Position numbers and translations under genes: made by a program. Below the pieces are notes generated by a model. That model made no database searches, was not told where the DNA came from, and saw only the letters and a list, made by a program, of their open reading frames with translations. DNA of 64,000 nucleotides from Yersinia ruckeri ATCC 29473 (lineage in GTDB: Bacteria; Pseudomonadota; Gammaproteobacteria; Enterobacterales; Enterobacteriaceae): positions 1,581,908 to 1,645,907 of the forward strand of contig NZ_KN150747.1 of the NCBI RefSeq assembly GCF_000754815.1, in the 5' to 3' direction. This document shows, one piece after another, positions 28,494-40,155 of this stretch (its first letter is position 1; the number at the start of each line of letters is the position of its first letter).

Positions 28494-28835
28494 AGTGTTA
28501 TCCCAAACTCTGGCGCGCTCAAAGCACGCGTGTTAATCAAACGCAAGGCGGCATAATAACGAATTGAAGCCACAGTCCATAGCAAAATAGCGCAATGAAT
28601 TTGGCTTTGAATCGAAATATTGGATGAAAAAGCGCTGCAACTGCATCAGTTCTTCAGACTGAAGGGTTCAAATTGTCAGGTGATATCAAATAGGAGAATT
28701 CAAAGATTGTGAGAGGCTTGAGGATTGTCCAAACTAGTATACAAAGGCTAATGATTTAGTGGTTTAGTGCTGAGGGCACAGATCAAGTTGAGTTTAGTCA
28801 AAAAAATACAGCCGGTTGCAAAGAGGTGAAGCACA
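28494..28835. other. Divergent promoter region rdgC / mak
   Basis: No credible coding sequence. The region must hold the two divergent promoters; no operator is recognised. AGAGG lies just before the mak start. Confidence 0.5.
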
Positions 28836-29744
28836 ATGCGCATTGGTATAGATTTGGGTGGCACCAAAATAGAAGTCATTGCATTAGCCAATGATGGGCG
28901 AGAGCTTTTCCGCAAGCGGGTGGAAACGCAACGGCATGACTATCATCAAACAATATTAGCAATTGCCAGTTTGGTTGCCGATGCAGAAAAAGCAACGGAT
29001 GAACAGGGCAGTGTCGGTGTAGGAATTCCTGGAACCTTGTCTCCTTTTAGCGGAAAAGTGAAAAATGCTAACTCAGTGTGGCTAAATGGGCAGGCTCTGG
29101 ATCGGGATCTGTCTGAAAAGTTGGCTCGCCCGGTCAGAATGGCAAATGATGCGAACTGCCTTGCTGTTTCGGAAGCCATCGATGGAGCCGGTGCTGGACG
29201 GCATTTGGTATTTGCGGCAATTATAGGAACCGGTTGTGGCTCAGGTATTGCCATTGATGGGCGGGTACATTCGGGTGGTAATGGTATTGCCGGTGAGTGG
29301 GGACATAATCCTTTGCCGTGGCAAAATGAAGATGAGCTGCACTATCAATCAGAGGTTCCCTGCTATTGTGGCAAAAAAGGATGTATTGAAACCTTTGTTT
29401 CCGGTACCGGATTTGCCACAGACTATTTTCGCCTAAGTGGTAATTCATTGAAAGGAAAAGAAATAATCACACTAATGGAACAAGGTGATGCCATTGCAGA
29501 ACTGACTATGCAGCGTTATGAGCAACGGTTCGCTAAATCATTGGCTCATGTGATTAACTTATTTGATCCCGATGTTGTCGTATTGGGCGGAGGAATGAGT
29601 AACGTTGATCGTTTATATCAAACTCTCCCGGATTTGATCCGCCCTTGGGTATTTGGTGGCGAATGTGAAACACCCATTCGCAAGGCTATACATGGTGACT
29701 CTAGCGGTGTGCGTGGTGCCGCTTGGCTGTGGCCACAAGAGTAA
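28836..29744 (+). CDS. mak: Fructokinase (manno(fructo)kinase, ROK family)
   Basis: A 302-residue sugar kinase. It has the ROK ATP-binding motif DLGGT (6-10), catalytic D105 in ANDAN, and the zinc-binding group of H157 plus C176, C178 and C183 in [10 protein letters not shown]. It phosphorylates fructose and mannose in E. coli, where the gene also sits beside rdgC and sbcC. The AGAGG ribosome site is well placed. Confidence 0.95.
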   Translation: MRIGIDLGGTKIEVIALANDGRELFRKRVETQRHDYHQTILAIASLVADAEKATDEQGSVGVGIPGTLSPFSGKVKNANSVWLNGQALDRDLSEKLARPVRMANDANCLAVSEAIDGAGAGRHLVFAAIIGTGCGSGIAIDGRVHSGGNGIAGEWGHNPLPWQNEDELHYQSEVPCYCGKKGCIETFVSGTGFATDYFRLSGNSLKGKEIITLMEQGDAIAELTMQRYEQRFAKSLAHVINLFDPDVVVLGGGMSNVDRLYQTLPDLIRPWVFGGECETPIRKAIHGDSSGVRGAAWLWPQE

Positions 29745-29776
29745 CTTAACCCGGCGTGCCGTAAACCTCGGCCTTC

Positions 29777-29880
29777 TGAACTGCACTCTAAAAGTTGAAC
29801 ACCCAACGGAGTAAGGCGCGTTTTCTTATCTAACTTGTTGTTTTTGTTTATAAATATATCGCTGGAGGATAGGTGTTGGC
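29777..29880 (-). mobile_element. Possible degenerate end of an IS3-family element
   Basis: The bases at 29777-29800 resemble the terminal repeats of IS3-family elements, which commonly begin TGAACTGCACC and continue AAAAGTT. The minus-strand translation just inside (an NNK...KK-RLTPL stretch) recalls the C-terminus of IS3 OrfB transposases, which ends close to the right repeat. No second end or intact transposase is present. Recognition is by memory only. Confidence 0.3.
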
Positions 29881-29969
29881 GCACCGCCATAGCTAAGTCT
29901 ATACCGGTTTCCCGTTGTGTCACTATTGCTCTATAACCAACCACAAATGGATGGGTAAGATATCTCGGG

Positions 29970-29993
29970 TGCGCCACACTCAAGTGTGGCGCA
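29970..29993. repeat. Perfect 24-base palindrome
   Basis: TGCGCCACACT (29970-29980) and its exact complement (29983-29993) are separated by two bases. It could be a bidirectional transcription end between converging mak and sbcC; no T run follows. Confidence 0.5.
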
Positions 29994-30082
29994 TGAATGC
30001 ACTTACTGTTAACTATATGAATTAAATGTTTTTTTAACAGGTACTCCCTTGAGGGAATCTTAAAGATAAGATCCGTGTTGCT

Positions 30083-33000
30083 TTAATTTACAGCAAAAAT
30101 ACTGTCCAGCCGGCTAATGCCCAATCCGTTAATTTTCTTCACTTTAATTTGTACTGGTATTCGTTCTTTCATTGCCTCCACATGACTGATCACACCAATA
30201 GTTTTCCCGGTAGCGTTCAGACTGTCCAGCGCATCCAGAGCCGTATCCAGTGTTTCCGCATCAAGCGTCCCAAAACCTTCATCAAGGAACAATGAGTCAA
30301 TACTGGTTTTATGACTAACCAGATCCGACAGTGCTAGTGCCAGCGATAGACTGACCAGGAAACTTTCTCCTCCTGAAAGCGTTCGGGTATCCCGAATGGC
30401 ATCAGCCTGCCAGGTATCAACCACCAAGAGTTCCAGTGCATCATTGGTCTTGCGTTGCAGTAGATAGCGTCCGTGTAGCCGTGTTAACTGGTTATTGGCC
30501 AGATAAACCAGGTGATCGAGCGTTAGACCTTGTGCAAATTTGCGGAATTTATCGCCTTCCTTTGAACCGATTAAGTGATTGAGATAACTCCAATCATCGT
30601 ATTGTTGCTGACTATTTTCTATTTTATCAAACAATGCTGACTGGGTTACCCGACGAATGGCGTCGCTCTCTAATTGATTACGCAATTCTCCCTGTCGTAG
30701 CGTACTGGTCTTTCTTTGGGTCGATAGCTGATCTGATCGTTGTTGCAGATCGGCTAAATCGGTATGCTGATCAATCCCCGATGGGCAAGCCTGTATATGT
30801 CGTGCCAGCGCTTCACTCGCTTGTTGTTGACGGATATCTGCTTGTTGCCGACGTTGGCTCAATTGTTGTTGCCACTGCTGTAAGTGCTGTCTTTCATCGT
30901 CACTTAATAATGCCGCTGTCAGTGTCTGTTCGTCACTAAATTCACTGTTTGCCAATGCTTGTTGCAATGCTGTTTGAGAGGCAGATGCCCGCAACTGATA
31001 TTGCTGTAACTGTTGCTCCAGCGTCGCCAGTTCACCGGATAGACGGCTTAGCTGCGATTGCCATTGTTGTAACTCATCAGCGGCCTTCTGCTGCGCCAGT
31101 TCCAGTTGCTGTTGTTGTTGACGCAAAGTCTGGCGCACTTCGGCAACCATTCGGTCACCAAATAGAGACAGGCGGTGTTTAATCTGTTGCTTTAAGTCAT
31201 CGCCAATCTGCTGATGTTGTCGAGTCAGTTCGGCTAGCTGCTCGTTAGCTTCCTGTAAATGGCTACGTTGACTTTCAAGGCGGGTCTCCAGCATTTTTTG
31301 TCGTAGAACCAAATCCTGTTGTTCCTGTTGGTGCTGTTGCCAACGCTGCCATTCACTTTCCCGTTGATTCAACCAATTTTGTTGCTGCTCTGGAGCCGGT
31401 AACTGGAGTCCCAGTTTGGCTAATGCATCAATGAAAGCCTGTTGTCGTGCTTTGAATTCATCCTGCTGGCGTTGATAGGACTGTTGCAACTCTTTGTGGG
31501 CTTGCTGAGTATCCGATAGTCGCTGTTGCAGTAGGGTGATGTCCTGTCGGTTCTTCTGTTGGCTTTGCTCTGCCAGGGCTAATGTATTTTTAGCCTGTTG
31601 GCTCTGTTGCTGCAGGTGCTCATACTCTGCCAGTTTCCGCTGACAATCCTGCTCTTGTTGTTCTTGTTGTTCCAGCCAGGTAGTCAGCAAGGTCGGCTCA
31701 TTGAGCTGGAATGTTAGCGCTAGCGGCTGTGTCAGTGCTTGCCAGGTCTGCTGATAATCAGCAAGTAACTGACTACTTTGCTGTAGTTCCTGATCCAGAC
31801 GCGCCTGATTTTGCCGCAAGCTTTCTGACTGGGCGCGTAACTCGCTACCAGCAGTGTACAGAGCTTCAACTTGCTTACGCAGGGCAGCAACGCGTAGCGC
31901 TGTTTCGGACGGCTTGAGTGCCTGATATTCCGCAATCGCGGGGTGTTCCAGTGCGCCACACAGTGGGCAGGCTTGGCCTGCCTGTAATCGGGTTCTTTCG
32001 GCTTCCAGCGTCACGATCTGCTTCTCACGCTCGTACAATGCTTCTAGATCCGTAAGATGCTGTTTCTGCTGTTGGTACTGCTGCCGTTTTTCTTCAAGCT
32101 GCTGTTTAAGAACATCAAGTTGCTGTTGTTGAGTAGAGAACTGTTGTCGCTGTTGATCATGCCTAGCCTGTATTTGTTGAGCCAGCGGCGATAATTTGGC
32201 AAGTTCTAGTCGACTTCTTCGCTGTTCATTCAGCTCGCCAAGTCGTTGGCGCAATGGGGCTTGTGGAGACTGTTGCTCAAGTAGTAATAGTTGTTGTTGA
32301 ATATTGCCTGCCAGTTTTTCCGCTTCGACCAAGGTTGTTTGTTGCTGTTTTTCTTGCTGGTTAAGTACGGTGATTTGCTGTTGTTGAGTGTCAATTAGTG
32401 TGATTTTTTGCTGCAACTGTTGCGTGCCATCGGCGAGTAATTGCCTTTGCAGATGCAGTTGGTGGAATTGCTCCCGCCACAGCGGCAGGTTCTTTTCCCA
32501 TTGCTGATGATGAGTGTGACTGATGGCATAGTCAGTCAACTGCCGTAACCGCTGATGTATTGTTTGTAACCGCTGTTCGTCTTGCTCGAACTGCTGGGTA
32601 TCTTGCTGTGTTTTGGTCTGCAATTGCTGCAACTGTAGATCCAGTTGAGCCAACAGTTTTTTCTGGTTATCTATCTGATTATCCAGAGGAGCAATCTGTT
32701 GTTCTATGAGTTTTTCTTGTTCGTCTTGCACTGCAGTATGTTGTTGGCGAGCCTTGGTCGCTTGTTCAAAAGCCAGCGTCAGCGGCGTAAGTCGGAATTG
32801 GTATTGCTGCTGTTGTTGCGTTATTTCTGCTATGCGTTGTTGCGTTTGTTGCAGGTCTTGCAAGCACTGATTCCGCGCGATTTGCAAAGGGCGCAGTTTT
32901 TCAGCGGGTTCACTGCGCGCTAGCCGTAGCAGGTCAGGTTCTGCTTGCTGATATTCCAGTTCAACTTGCTGTCGTTGCTGGTTACATTGCTGTATATGTT

Positions 33001-33766
33001 GCTGTTGTTGCTGCAAGGACGTGATCCAGGCGATCTGATGTTGTAAAGCGAGTAGTTCAGCGCCGAACTGCTGTTCTTGTTGGTGCAGTGCGTCGAGTTC
33101 TGACTGTAATGTTTGTCGCTGATCTTCATTGAGCAATTCGATGCCGTTGGCGCGAAGATACAGTGTATCCAATTCGGCTTTAGCCTGTTTGTGCTGCTCA
33201 AAAACCTGTTCTGATAGCCGCCCGTATATTTCAGTTCCGGTTAACTCTTCCAATAACTCGGCGCGATCGTTGGCATCAGCGTTCAGGAAGGCGGCGAACT
33301 GACCTTGGGATAGCATCATCGATTTGGTAAATCGACCAAAATCCAATCCGGTGATAGCGGCTATCTGCGAGAGTTTGTCTCCCACTTTATCAGCCAGAAT
33401 AGTGCCGTCCTGGCACAAGGCCAGTTCGACTTTAGGTGCCTGCAAGTTGCCCTCAGGCGAGTTTTTGGCTCGCCGCTGGCTCCAGAATGCGCGATAGCTA
33501 ACACCCTTTACTTCAAATTCGACTTCAGCCAGTGATTCTGCGGTGTGACGGGTCATCAATTCATTCTGGCTGGGTGAAACTTTTATCCGCGGAGTCTGGT
33601 GATATAACGCCAAACAGATAGCATCCAGCAGCGTTGTTTTTCCTGCGCCAGTCGAGCCAGTAATGGCAAACAGACCATTGCTGGCGAAGGGCTCGGCGGT
33701 AAAATCAATCTTCCATTCGCCTTGTAGCGAGTTAATGTTTTTTAGGCGTAAACTTAAAATTTTCAT
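30083..33766 (-). CDS. sbcC: Exonuclease subunit SbcC (SMC-like ATPase)
   Basis: A 1227-residue Rad50-type ATPase that, with SbcD, cuts DNA hairpins and double-strand ends. Walker A GSTGAGKT is at 37-44, the zinc hook CPLC at 600-603 in the middle of two long coiled coils, the ABC signature LSGGES at ~1130 and Walker B FLDEGFG at ~1160. It is longer than E. coli SbcC (1048 aa), and the coiled coils are extremely rich in glutamine, with many runs of two to five Q. It overlaps sbcD by 4 bases. Confidence 0.97.
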   Translation of the reverse strand: MKILSLRLKNINSLQGEWKIDFTAEPFASNGLFAITGSTGAGKTTLLDAICLALYHQTPRIKVSPSQNELMTRHTAESLAEVEFEVKGVSYRAFWSQRRAKNSPEGNLQAPKVELALCQDGTILADKVGDKLSQIAAITGLDFGRFTKSMMLSQGQFAAFLNADANDRAELLEELTGTEIYGRLSEQVFEQHKQAKAELDTLYLRANGIELLNEDQRQTLQSELDALHQQEQQFGAELLALQHQIAWITSLQQQQQHIQQCNQQRQQVELEYQQAEPDLLRLARSEPAEKLRPLQIARNQCLQDLQQTQQRIAEITQQQQQYQFRLTPLTLAFEQATKARQQHTAVQDEQEKLIEQQIAPLDNQIDNQKKLLAQLDLQLQQLQTKTQQDTQQFEQDEQRLQTIHQRLRQLTDYAISHTHHQQWEKNLPLWREQFHQLHLQRQLLADGTQQLQQKITLIDTQQQQITVLNQQEKQQQTTLVEAEKLAGNIQQQLLLLEQQSPQAPLRQRLGELNEQRRSRLELAKLSPLAQQIQARHDQQRQQFSTQQQQLDVLKQQLEEKRQQYQQQKQHLTDLEALYEREKQIVTLEAERTRLQAGQACPLCGALEHPAIAEYQALKPSETALRVAALRKQVEALYTAGSELRAQSESLRQNQARLDQELQQSSQLLADYQQTWQALTQPLALTFQLNEPTLLTTWLEQQEQQEQDCQRKLAEYEHLQQQSQQAKNTLALAEQSQQKNRQDITLLQQRLSDTQQAHKELQQSYQRQQDEFKARQQAFIDALAKLGLQLPAPEQQQNWLNQRESEWQRWQQHQQEQQDLVLRQKMLETRLESQRSHLQEANEQLAELTRQHQQIGDDLKQQIKHRLSLFGDRMVAEVRQTLRQQQQQLELAQQKAADELQQWQSQLSRLSGELATLEQQLQQYQLRASASQTALQQALANSEFSDEQTLTAALLSDDERQHLQQWQQQLSQRRQQADIRQQQASEALARHIQACPSGIDQHTDLADLQQRSDQLSTQRKTSTLRQGELRNQLESDAIRRVTQSALFDKIENSQQQYDDWSYLNHLIGSKEGDKFRKFAQGLTLDHLVYLANNQLTRLHGRYLLQRKTNDALELLVVDTWQADAIRDTRTLSGGESFLVSLSLALALSDLVSHKTSIDSLFLDEGFGTLDAETLDTALDALDSLNATGKTIGVISHVEAMKERIPVQIKVKKINGLGISRLDSIFAVN

Positions 33767-34998
33767 GGATTCGTTTCTCCGGCCGCGTTATCCAGAGTGA
33801 CGGAGTCGACAATCTGACTGAACATGTCCCGCATTTTTTGTTGGCGTGGTCCGGAGAGCTCCGCCTCAAGGGCCAGCCTACGTTCAAACACATCGCTGAC
33901 GCTCAGTTCATTGAGGGTTTCTTTTTCTTGCCGCTGAATATGGCCTGGCTTCTGTTCTTTACAGCGCCGTAATAACACCACTTCTACCGGTAAATTTTCT
34001 GTCAATGCCTGAATTCGTCGTTGAATGTCGCTGAGATAGTCTGGTGTTGCGACTTCAATATCCAACCATACGGGCAGTCCGACATGATCGGAAAAGGTTG
34101 CAAGCTGTTGTTCTATTTGCTGAAGATTTCCTTTAATCAATTGCATTGGTTGGTGTTGCGGGATAATCAAAGATTCAATGCTGGTGAGTTGCTGCCCGGT
34201 AAAGGTTACTAGAAATACGCTCTTTTCTTTATTCAACTCGTCAAAACTAAGAGGAATGGGGGAACCGCTGTAGCGAATATGTTCAGATTTGGCGACCTGT
34301 TGAGCACGGTGAATATGGCCTAGTGCAATATAGTCGGCAGGGGGAAAAGCCTGAGCCGGAAAGGCATCAAGCGTACCGATATAAATATCCCTCACAGAGT
34401 CGGAGGCGCTGACGCCAACGGTAGTAAGGTGGCCAGTGGCAATAATCGGCAACGGCAGGCCGCATTGTTCACGCAAGCTCACCGCCGTAAGATAAAGCTG
34501 ATGGTAGTGCGCCGCGATCGCTTCTTGCAATGCCAGTTGTTTCTGCGATCCCGATTCACCGGATTGGCTGATGATCAGATCGCGTGGACGTAGAAATGGA
34601 ATGGCACAAAGTATCGCTCCAGGCTGATCTTGATGATCCTTGAGAATGAAAACCTGCTGTTCCTGATCGGCACTGGCGTGGGCAATAACTTGAGTATTCA
34701 GGCACGCCAAAAGTTCTCGTGACTCATTCAGGGTGGCGACAGAGTCATGATTACCGCCGAGCACCACTAACTGACAACCGGTGCGCTGAAGTGCAACGAT
34801 GAAACGGTTATATAATTCTCTGGCATAGCTGGGAGGGGAGCCAGTATCAAAGATATCACCAGCAACGATCAACGCATCAACCTGATGTTCTTCAATCTGT
34901 TGGATAAGCCAGTGCAAAAAAGCCTGATGTTCTGGAGCGCGGCTTTTTGTGAAGAAATACTGACCTAAATGCCAGTCAGATGTGTGGATGATGCGCAT
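33763..34998 (-). CDS. sbcD: Exonuclease subunit SbcD
   Basis: A 411-residue Mre11-type nuclease subunit. The calcineurin-like phosphoesterase motifs are complete: DWH (8-10), GDIFD (47-51), GGNHDS (81-86), then GH in IATGHL and GHIH. The Mn2+-dependent enzyme works with SbcC, whose start overlaps its stop by 4 bases. It is divergent from phoB. Confidence 0.97.
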   Translation of the reverse strand: MRIIHTSDWHLGQYFFTKSRAPEHQAFLHWLIQQIEEHQVDALIVAGDIFDTGSPPSYARELYNRFIVALQRTGCQLVVLGGNHDSVATLNESRELLACLNTQVIAHASADQEQQVFILKDHQDQPGAILCAIPFLRPRDLIISQSGESGSQKQLALQEAIAAHYHQLYLTAVSLREQCGLPLPIIATGHLTTVGVSASDSVRDIYIGTLDAFPAQAFPPADYIALGHIHRAQQVAKSEHIRYSGSPIPLSFDELNKEKSVFLVTFTGQQLTSIESLIIPQHQPMQLIKGNLQQIEQQLATFSDHVGLPVWLDIEVATPDYLSDIQRRIQALTENLPVEVVLLRRCKEQKPGHIQRQEKETLNELSVSDVFERRLALEAELSGPRQQKMRDMFSQIVDSVTLDNAAGETNP

Positions 34999-35187
34999 AA
35001 AAACTCCCGCTATGGCAGGTTAACAATGGCGCTGATTATAAACGTTGGTGGAATGATGTCGCGGTGAAAAAGGTGCAATTGCGTCATTTCTGGAAGCGCT
35101 TCGCAAAGTTGGTTATATCACCTTGCAACGTACTACCGGTTAACCGCTATGCTTATTGGCGGCATAGAAGTGGTTTTTTTCATAAAA

Positions 35188-35210
35188 CTGTCATAAAACT
35201 GACGCATAAT
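35188..35210 (+). promoter_or_regulatory. Pho box and -10 of phoBR
   Basis: CTGTCATAAAACTGACGC (35188-35205) matches the PhoB-binding repeat CTGTCAT-A/T-rich-CTGTCA. The partly overlapping CATAAT (35205-35210) is the likely -10. The same arrangement precedes phoB in E. coli, giving autoactivation under phosphate limitation. Confidence 0.88.
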
Positions 35211-35257
35211 GGCGCGGAAATCAAATAGCGATCGCTAACATATTGGCAGGATTGACG

Positions 35258-35947
35258 ATGGCAAGACGCATACTGGTGGTGGAAGATGAAGCGCCGATTC
35301 GCGAGATGGTATGTTTTGTGTTGGAGCAAAATGGCTACCAACCGTTAGAAGCCGAAGATTACGACAGTGCTGTCGCGCGGCTGTCAGAGCCTTTCCCTGA
35401 TTTGGTGCTGTTAGACTGGATGTTACCTGGTGGTTCCGGGATTCAGTTTATTAAACATATGAAACGTGAAGCGATGACCCGGGATATACCGGTGATGATG
35501 TTGACTGCCCGTGGTGAAGAAGAAGATCGGGTACGTGGGCTGGAAGTGGGAGCCGACGATTACATAACCAAACCATTTTCACCGAAAGAGCTGGTTGCCA
35601 GAATAAAGGCGGTCATGCGGCGGATTTCGCCAATGGCTGTTGAAGAAGTGATCGAAATGCAAGGCCTGAGTCTGGATCCTTCTTCACACCGGGTGATGGC
35701 GAAGGAAAAAGCGCTGGATATGGGACCGACCGAGTTCAAATTACTGCATTTCTTTATGACTCACCCTGAGCGGGTTTACAGCCGCGAACAGTTGCTAAAT
35801 TATGTCTGGGGCACTAACGTTTATGTGGAAGACCGCACTGTTGATGTCCATATCCGCCGCTTGCGAAAAGCGCTTGAGCCTGAAGGGCATGACAAAATGG
35901 TGCAAACTGTCCGGGGAACCGGATACCGTTTCTCAACGCGCTATTAA
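35258..35947 (+). CDS. phoB: Phosphate regulon response regulator PhoB
   Basis: A 229-residue OmpR-type regulator, same length as E. coli. The receiver domain has D10/E11, phosphoacceptor D53, T83 and K105. The C-terminal winged helix has PTEFKLL and [11 protein letters not shown]. It activates genes with Pho boxes when phosphate is scarce. ATG 35258 gives the standard N-terminus [10 protein letters not shown]. phoR follows after 24 bases. Confidence 0.98.
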   Translation: MARRILVVEDEAPIREMVCFVLEQNGYQPLEAEDYDSAVARLSEPFPDLVLLDWMLPGGSGIQFIKHMKREAMTRDIPVMMLTARGEEEDRVRGLEVGADDYITKPFSPKELVARIKAVMRRISPMAVEEVIEMQGLSLDPSSHRVMAKEKALDMGPTEFKLLHFFMTHPERVYSREQLLNYVWGTNVYVEDRTVDVHIRRLRKALEPEGHDKMVQTVRGTGYRFSTRY

Positions 35948-35971
35948 GTGGTTAGTGCTGGAGAATTTGTC

Positions 35972-37288
35972 GTGCTAGAACGCTTATCATGGAAAAGGCT
36001 GGCTTTAGAGCTGGTTCTTTTTTGTTTGCCTGCATTACTGCTCGGGATTTTTATCGGTTATCTTCCCTGGCTATTGCTGATTTCAGTGCTGATGGCTCTC
36101 GCTTGGAATTTTTATAACCAGCTAAAGCTGTCCCATTGGCTGTGGCTGGATCGTAGTATGACGCCGCCTGCTGGCCGCTGGAGCTGGGAACCGCTATTTT
36201 ATGGTCTTTATCAGATGCAGTTGCGTAATCGGCGGCGGCGGCGTGAGTTGGCATTATTGATCAAACGTTTTCGCAGTGGTGCCGAATCTTTACCTGATGC
36301 GGTGGTGATGACGACTGTCGAGGGGAATATTTTTTGGTGTAATGGATTAGCGCAGAATCTGCTGGGTTTTCGCTGGCCGGAAGATAATGGACAGCATATT
36401 CTCAATTTGCTGCGTTATCCTGAGTTTGCCCAGTACCTGCAACTGCAAGAATTTAGCCGCCCGTTAACGCTGCCATTGAATAATGGCCACCATGTTGAAT
36501 TTCGCGTGATGCCTTATTCGGAAGGACAATTGTTGATGGTTGCTCGCGATGTTACTCAGATGCGCCAGTTGGAAGGGGCTCGCCGTAACTTCTTTGCCAA
36601 TGTCAGCCATGAATTACGCACGCCGTTAACCGTGCTGCAAGGCTATCTGGAAATGATGCACGATCAGGATCTGGAACCAGCCTTGCGTAGTAAAGCCTTA
36701 AATACCATGCAAGAACAAACCAAGCGAATGGACGGTTTGGTTAAGCAATTGTTGACGTTATCGCGTATTGAAGCCGCACCGAATATTGATATGAGTGAAC
36801 GGGTTGATATCCCGTTGATGCTAAAAGTGTTGCAGCATGAGGTACAGGCGCTGAGTGCGGGTCGCCATGAAATCACCTTCAGAGTTAATGAACAGCTTAA
36901 AGTCTTTGGTAATGAAGATCAGTTGCGCAGCGCAGTATCCAATCTGGTGTATAACGCGGTAAATCATACGCCAACGGGAACCAAAATTGAGGTGTGCTGG
37001 CAGTTAACGCCACAAGGTGCGCAATTCCAGGTTAGTGACAATGGCCCTGGTATTGGGTCGGAACATGTTCCACGCTTGACTGAACGTTTTTATCGGGTGG
37101 ACAAAGCACGTTCGCGACAAACCGGCGGTAGCGGTCTGGGTCTGGCTATTGTGAAACATGCATTAAGCCATCACGATACGCGTTTGGACGTGATGAGTGA
37201 AATAGGCCTCGGGACACGTTTTGTCTTTACCTTGCCGAAGCGATTGATTGTTCAGCCAGTTTTAACCGAGAATGTGGCGAAAACCTAA
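35972..37288 (+). CDS. phoR: Phosphate regulon sensor kinase PhoR
   Basis: A 438-residue histidine kinase. Two N-terminal membrane helices (about 10-50), a linker, a PAS domain (~100-190), the phosphoacceptor H213 in NVSHELRTP, and ATPase motifs N, DNGPGIG and GGSGLGL. I chose GTG 35972 because it yields the E. coli-like start LERLSWKRL and has GGAG 8 bases upstream. An earlier in-frame GTG at 35948 directly after the phoB stop would add eight residues. Confidence 0.96.
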   Translation: MLERLSWKRLALELVLFCLPALLLGIFIGYLPWLLLISVLMALAWNFYNQLKLSHWLWLDRSMTPPAGRWSWEPLFYGLYQMQLRNRRRRRELALLIKRFRSGAESLPDAVVMTTVEGNIFWCNGLAQNLLGFRWPEDNGQHILNLLRYPEFAQYLQLQEFSRPLTLPLNNGHHVEFRVMPYSEGQLLMVARDVTQMRQLEGARRNFFANVSHELRTPLTVLQGYLEMMHDQDLEPALRSKALNTMQEQTKRMDGLVKQLLTLSRIEAAPNIDMSERVDIPLMLKVLQHEVQALSAGRHEITFRVNEQLKVFGNEDQLRSAVSNLVYNAVNHTPTGTKIEVCWQLTPQGAQFQVSDNGPGIGSEHVPRLTERFYRVDKARSRQTGGSGLGLAIVKHALSHHDTRLDVMSEIGLGTRFVFTLPKRLIVQPVLTENVAKT

Positions 37289-37309
37289 GGCCTACGGACA
37301 ATTTATCTG

Positions 37310-38254
37310 ATGATTAAATGGATTAGGACAACGTTACTTGGCACCCTATTATTGGTGAGTATCCCCGCTTTTGCCATGACATCAGAAGGGATGCTTTCCG
37401 GTAATCTTTCCAGCGTAGGGTCTGACACCCTGGCCAACCTGATGTCGTTGTGGGCAGAAGACTTTAATCATCATTATCCGAGTATCAACTTACAGATTCA
37501 GGCTGCGGGCTCTTCCACCGCGCCGACGGCGTTGGCGGCTGGTGCTGCTCAACTAGGCCCCATGAGTCGGCCGATGAAGTCGGCTGAAATTGCGGCCTTT
37601 GTGCAACGCTATGGTTATGCCCCTCTCGCGGTTCCGGTAGCGGTAGATGCTTTGGTCGTATTGGTACATCAGGACAATCCGTTACCGGGTCTGAGTTTAT
37701 CGCAGCTTGATGCTATCTATTCGCAAAATCATTTATGCAGTGCATCAAACCCGGTTAATTCTTGGGCCGATCTTGGATTAACTGGTCCTTGGGCAGCACG
37801 TTCAATCGAACGTTACAGCCGTAACTCAGCTTCGGGAACCTACGGCTATTTCAAACTACGCGCGTTGTGTGGTGGTGATTTTTGCAGTCAGGTGAATGAG
37901 TTACCCGGCTCTGCTTCGGTGGTACAAGCGGTGGCTGCCTCCCTGAACAGTATTGGCTATGCCAGTATTGGTTTTCGCGCTAGTGGTGTGCGCTTACTTC
38001 CACTGGCTGAATCCGGTCACGATTATGTTTTGCCAACGGCTGAAAATGTCCGTAATGGCCGCTATCCCTTATCCCGCTATCTTTATATCTATGTTAACAA
38101 AGCACCAGACCAACCGCTGGAGCCGCTGACTGCTGTATTTCTCAGCCGGGTATTATCCGCAGAAGGGCAGGACGTGGTCAGCAGAGACGGTTATTTACCG
38201 TTGTCGCCTGAAAGCTTGAGAAAAGCACGGGCGATACTCGGTCTGGCCAACTAA
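37310..38254 (+). CDS. PstS-like phosphate-binding periplasmic protein
   Basis: A 314-residue exported protein with a signal peptide ending near AFA (residue 22) and a PBP_like_2 (PstS) domain. The opening segment SSVGSDTLANLM followed by AAGSSTAPTAL and GPMSRPM matches the phosphate-contact loops of PstS-type proteins. Cysteines occur in HLCSAS, ALCGG and FCSQ. It lies 21 bases after phoR and so probably belongs to the pho operon, yet no pstCAB genes are near. It may be a high-affinity accessory phosphate binder or a phosphate sensor; E. coli lacks it at this place. Confidence 0.85.
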   Translation: MIKWIRTTLLGTLLLVSIPAFAMTSEGMLSGNLSSVGSDTLANLMSLWAEDFNHHYPSINLQIQAAGSSTAPTALAAGAAQLGPMSRPMKSAEIAAFVQRYGYAPLAVPVAVDALVVLVHQDNPLPGLSLSQLDAIYSQNHLCSASNPVNSWADLGLTGPWAARSIERYSRNSASGTYGYFKLRALCGGDFCSQVNELPGSASVVQAVAASLNSIGYASIGFRASGVRLLPLAESGHDYVLPTAENVRNGRYPLSRYLYIYVNKAPDQPLEPLTAVFLSRVLSAEGQDVVSRDGYLPLSPESLRKARAILGLAN

Positions 38255-38761
38255 ACGCCCAAAAGCACATTGATTTTTCGTACAATAAAAATGTCTCTAT
38301 TGAATTCAAATCAACGAGATGACAATCTCCAACCGATATGACTTGGAGGCTCAGATGTATGGGGTTCTACTTTTAACTCAAAGAAACTCTCCCCGTGGTA
38401 AATCACTTATGTTGTAACGGCGTTGACTACCCAAGGTTAATTATTGGCTAAAAATGATACAAATCATATGGCGTGTATTTCTTAATAACCCACAGGTTCA
38501 ACTGGTATTGACGAATTATCTGGTTGATGACTCTGCTTTTCCGATCCAGACTTGCCTTTCTCCGCTATAAACGTTCTACTTATCCTCCGTTGTTGGTTTA
38601 TTCCATCTGCATATAACTTCAAAAACACTGCAAACTGTCGAAATTGATTAATCGCATTAGCCCATTTTCGGGGGGCATTAAATCGTTCTCGACTGATCTG
38701 GAAAGGCAACGACCCAGGGTTTTCCTTATTGGTCATTTAACTAGGCAACACGACAACCACT
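38255..38761 (+). other. Intergenic region before brnQ
   Basis: About 500 bases with no convincing gene. A minus-strand frame (38482-38736) has no ribosome site or recognisable domain. No terminator after the PstS-like gene is evident. The stretch presumably contains the brnQ promoter and leader. Confidence 0.5.
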
Positions 38762-40081
38762 ATGAGTCATCGTTTATCATCTAAAGATATCTTGGCATTA
38801 GGTTTTATGACCTTTGCCTTATTTGTTGGTGCCGGAAACATTATTTTCCCACCAATGGTTGGCCTGCAATCAGGCGAGCATGTTTGGATTGCCGCCATTG
38901 GCTTTCTGATTACAGCCGTGGGTTTACCGGTTATGACCGTCATCGCGCTGGCGCGTGTCGGTGGCGGTATTGATGCCCTGAGTAAACCGATTGGTCGCAG
39001 CGCAGGTCTGGTACTGGCAACGGTCTGTTATTTGGCCGTTGGGCCACTTTTTGCTACGCCGCGCACCGCCACAGTTTCTTTCGAAGTTGGGATTGCGCCG
39101 CTAACGGGTGATGGCCCATTGCCGCTGTTTATCTATAGCGTGGTCTATTTTGCATTGGTCATCGGAGTCTCTCTGTATCCTGGCCGCCTGCTGGATACGG
39201 TTGGGCATATTCTGGCTCCGTTGAAAATTGCCGCACTGGCGATTCTGGGGATTGCCGCGCTGCTTTGGCCTGCAGGTCCGTTGATTACGGCTACCGAAGC
39301 CTATCAGCAAGTACCGTTCTCTTCCGGTTTCGTCAACGGCTATCTGACGATGGACACCTTGGGCGCTCTGGTCTTCGGGATTGTGATCGTAAATGCTGCT
39401 CGCTCCCGTGGCGTGGTTTCTCCCGGTCTGTTGACTCGTTACACCATTTGGGCTGGCCTGATTGCAGGTATCGGCCTGACGCTGGTTTACCTGAGCCTGT
39501 TCAAACTGGGCGCCGGTAGCGGTGCTTTGGTGCCAGAGGCACAAAATGGTGCAGTTATTCTGCATGCTTATGTTCAGCATACCTTTGGTGGTCTCGGTAG
39601 CTTGTTCCTGGCGGCATTGATATTTATCGCCTGTATGGTTACCGCCGTTGGCCTAACCTGCGCTTGCGCCGAGTTCTTTAGCCAGTATCTGCCGTTGTCA
39701 TACCGCGCACTGGTATTTATTCTTGGCATTTTCTCTATGCTGGTATCAAATCTGGGTCTGAGCCACTTGATTCAGATTTCGATTCCGGTTCTGACCGCAA
39801 TTTATCCGCCATGTATTGTGTTGGTGGTGTTGAGTTTTACCCTACGTTGGTGGAACAATTCGTCACGAATTATGGCACCGGTCATGTTGGTTAGCTTGTT
39901 GTTCGGTATTCTGGATGCGATTAAAGCTTCGAGTTTTGAGCACTTCCTGCCAGCCTGGACTCAACATTTGCCACTGGCTGAACAAGGGTTAGCTTGGCTA
40001 CCACCTTCCTTGTTGATCTTGGTTATTGCCGGTTTTTACGACAGAGTTTTCTGCCGTCATCAGGTTACTGCCAAGCAATAG
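38762..40081 (+). CDS. brnQ: Branched-chain amino acid transporter BrnQ
   Basis: A 439-residue cation-coupled carrier (LIVCS family) for leucine, isoleucine and valine, with about 12 membrane helices. [14 protein letters not shown] near the N-terminus is the family hallmark. Length equals E. coli BrnQ. The ribosome site is weak. It follows phoBR and precedes proY, as in E. coli, and ends at a strong terminator. Confidence 0.97.
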   Translation: MSHRLSSKDILALGFMTFALFVGAGNIIFPPMVGLQSGEHVWIAAIGFLITAVGLPVMTVIALARVGGGIDALSKPIGRSAGLVLATVCYLAVGPLFATPRTATVSFEVGIAPLTGDGPLPLFIYSVVYFALVIGVSLYPGRLLDTVGHILAPLKIAALAILGIAALLWPAGPLITATEAYQQVPFSSGFVNGYLTMDTLGALVFGIVIVNAARSRGVVSPGLLTRYTIWAGLIAGIGLTLVYLSLFKLGAGSGALVPEAQNGAVILHAYVQHTFGGLGSLFLAALIFIACMVTAVGLTCACAEFFSQYLPLSYRALVFILGIFSMLVSNLGLSHLIQISIPVLTAIYPPCIVLVVLSFTLRWWNNSSRIMAPVMLVSLLFGILDAIKASSFEHFLPAWTQHLPLAEQGLAWLPPSLLILVIAGFYDRVFCRHQVTAKQ

Positions 40082-40103
40082 TAGGCATGAAATAAGTATG
40101 TTG

Positions 40104-40131
40104 AGCCACGAGCTTTTGCTCGTGGCTTTTT
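40104..40131 (+). terminator. Terminator after brnQ
   Basis: A perfect 10-bp stem (40104-40113 with 40118-40127), a TTTT loop and a T run; 22 bases past the brnQ stop and before the proY leader. Confidence 0.9.
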
Positions 40132-40155
40132 GCTGAAAGAAGACGGGATACTGTT

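Larger units (their letters stand above)
29745..30082. other. Intergenic region mak / sbcC with possible IS3 remnant
   Basis: No intact gene. The part near 29777-29800 looks like a decayed insertion-sequence end; a perfect palindrome lies at 29970-29993. No clear terminator for either flanking gene is seen. Confidence 0.5.

Noticed and set aside
30600-33200. Periodic CTG/TTG repeats suggesting a CRISPR or satellite array
   Set aside because: They are glutamine codons read on the minus strand in the sbcC coiled coils; there are no spaced direct repeats.
38482-38736. An 84-codon minus-strand frame before brnQ
   Set aside because: No ribosome site, no recognisable domain, and a composition typical of chance frames.
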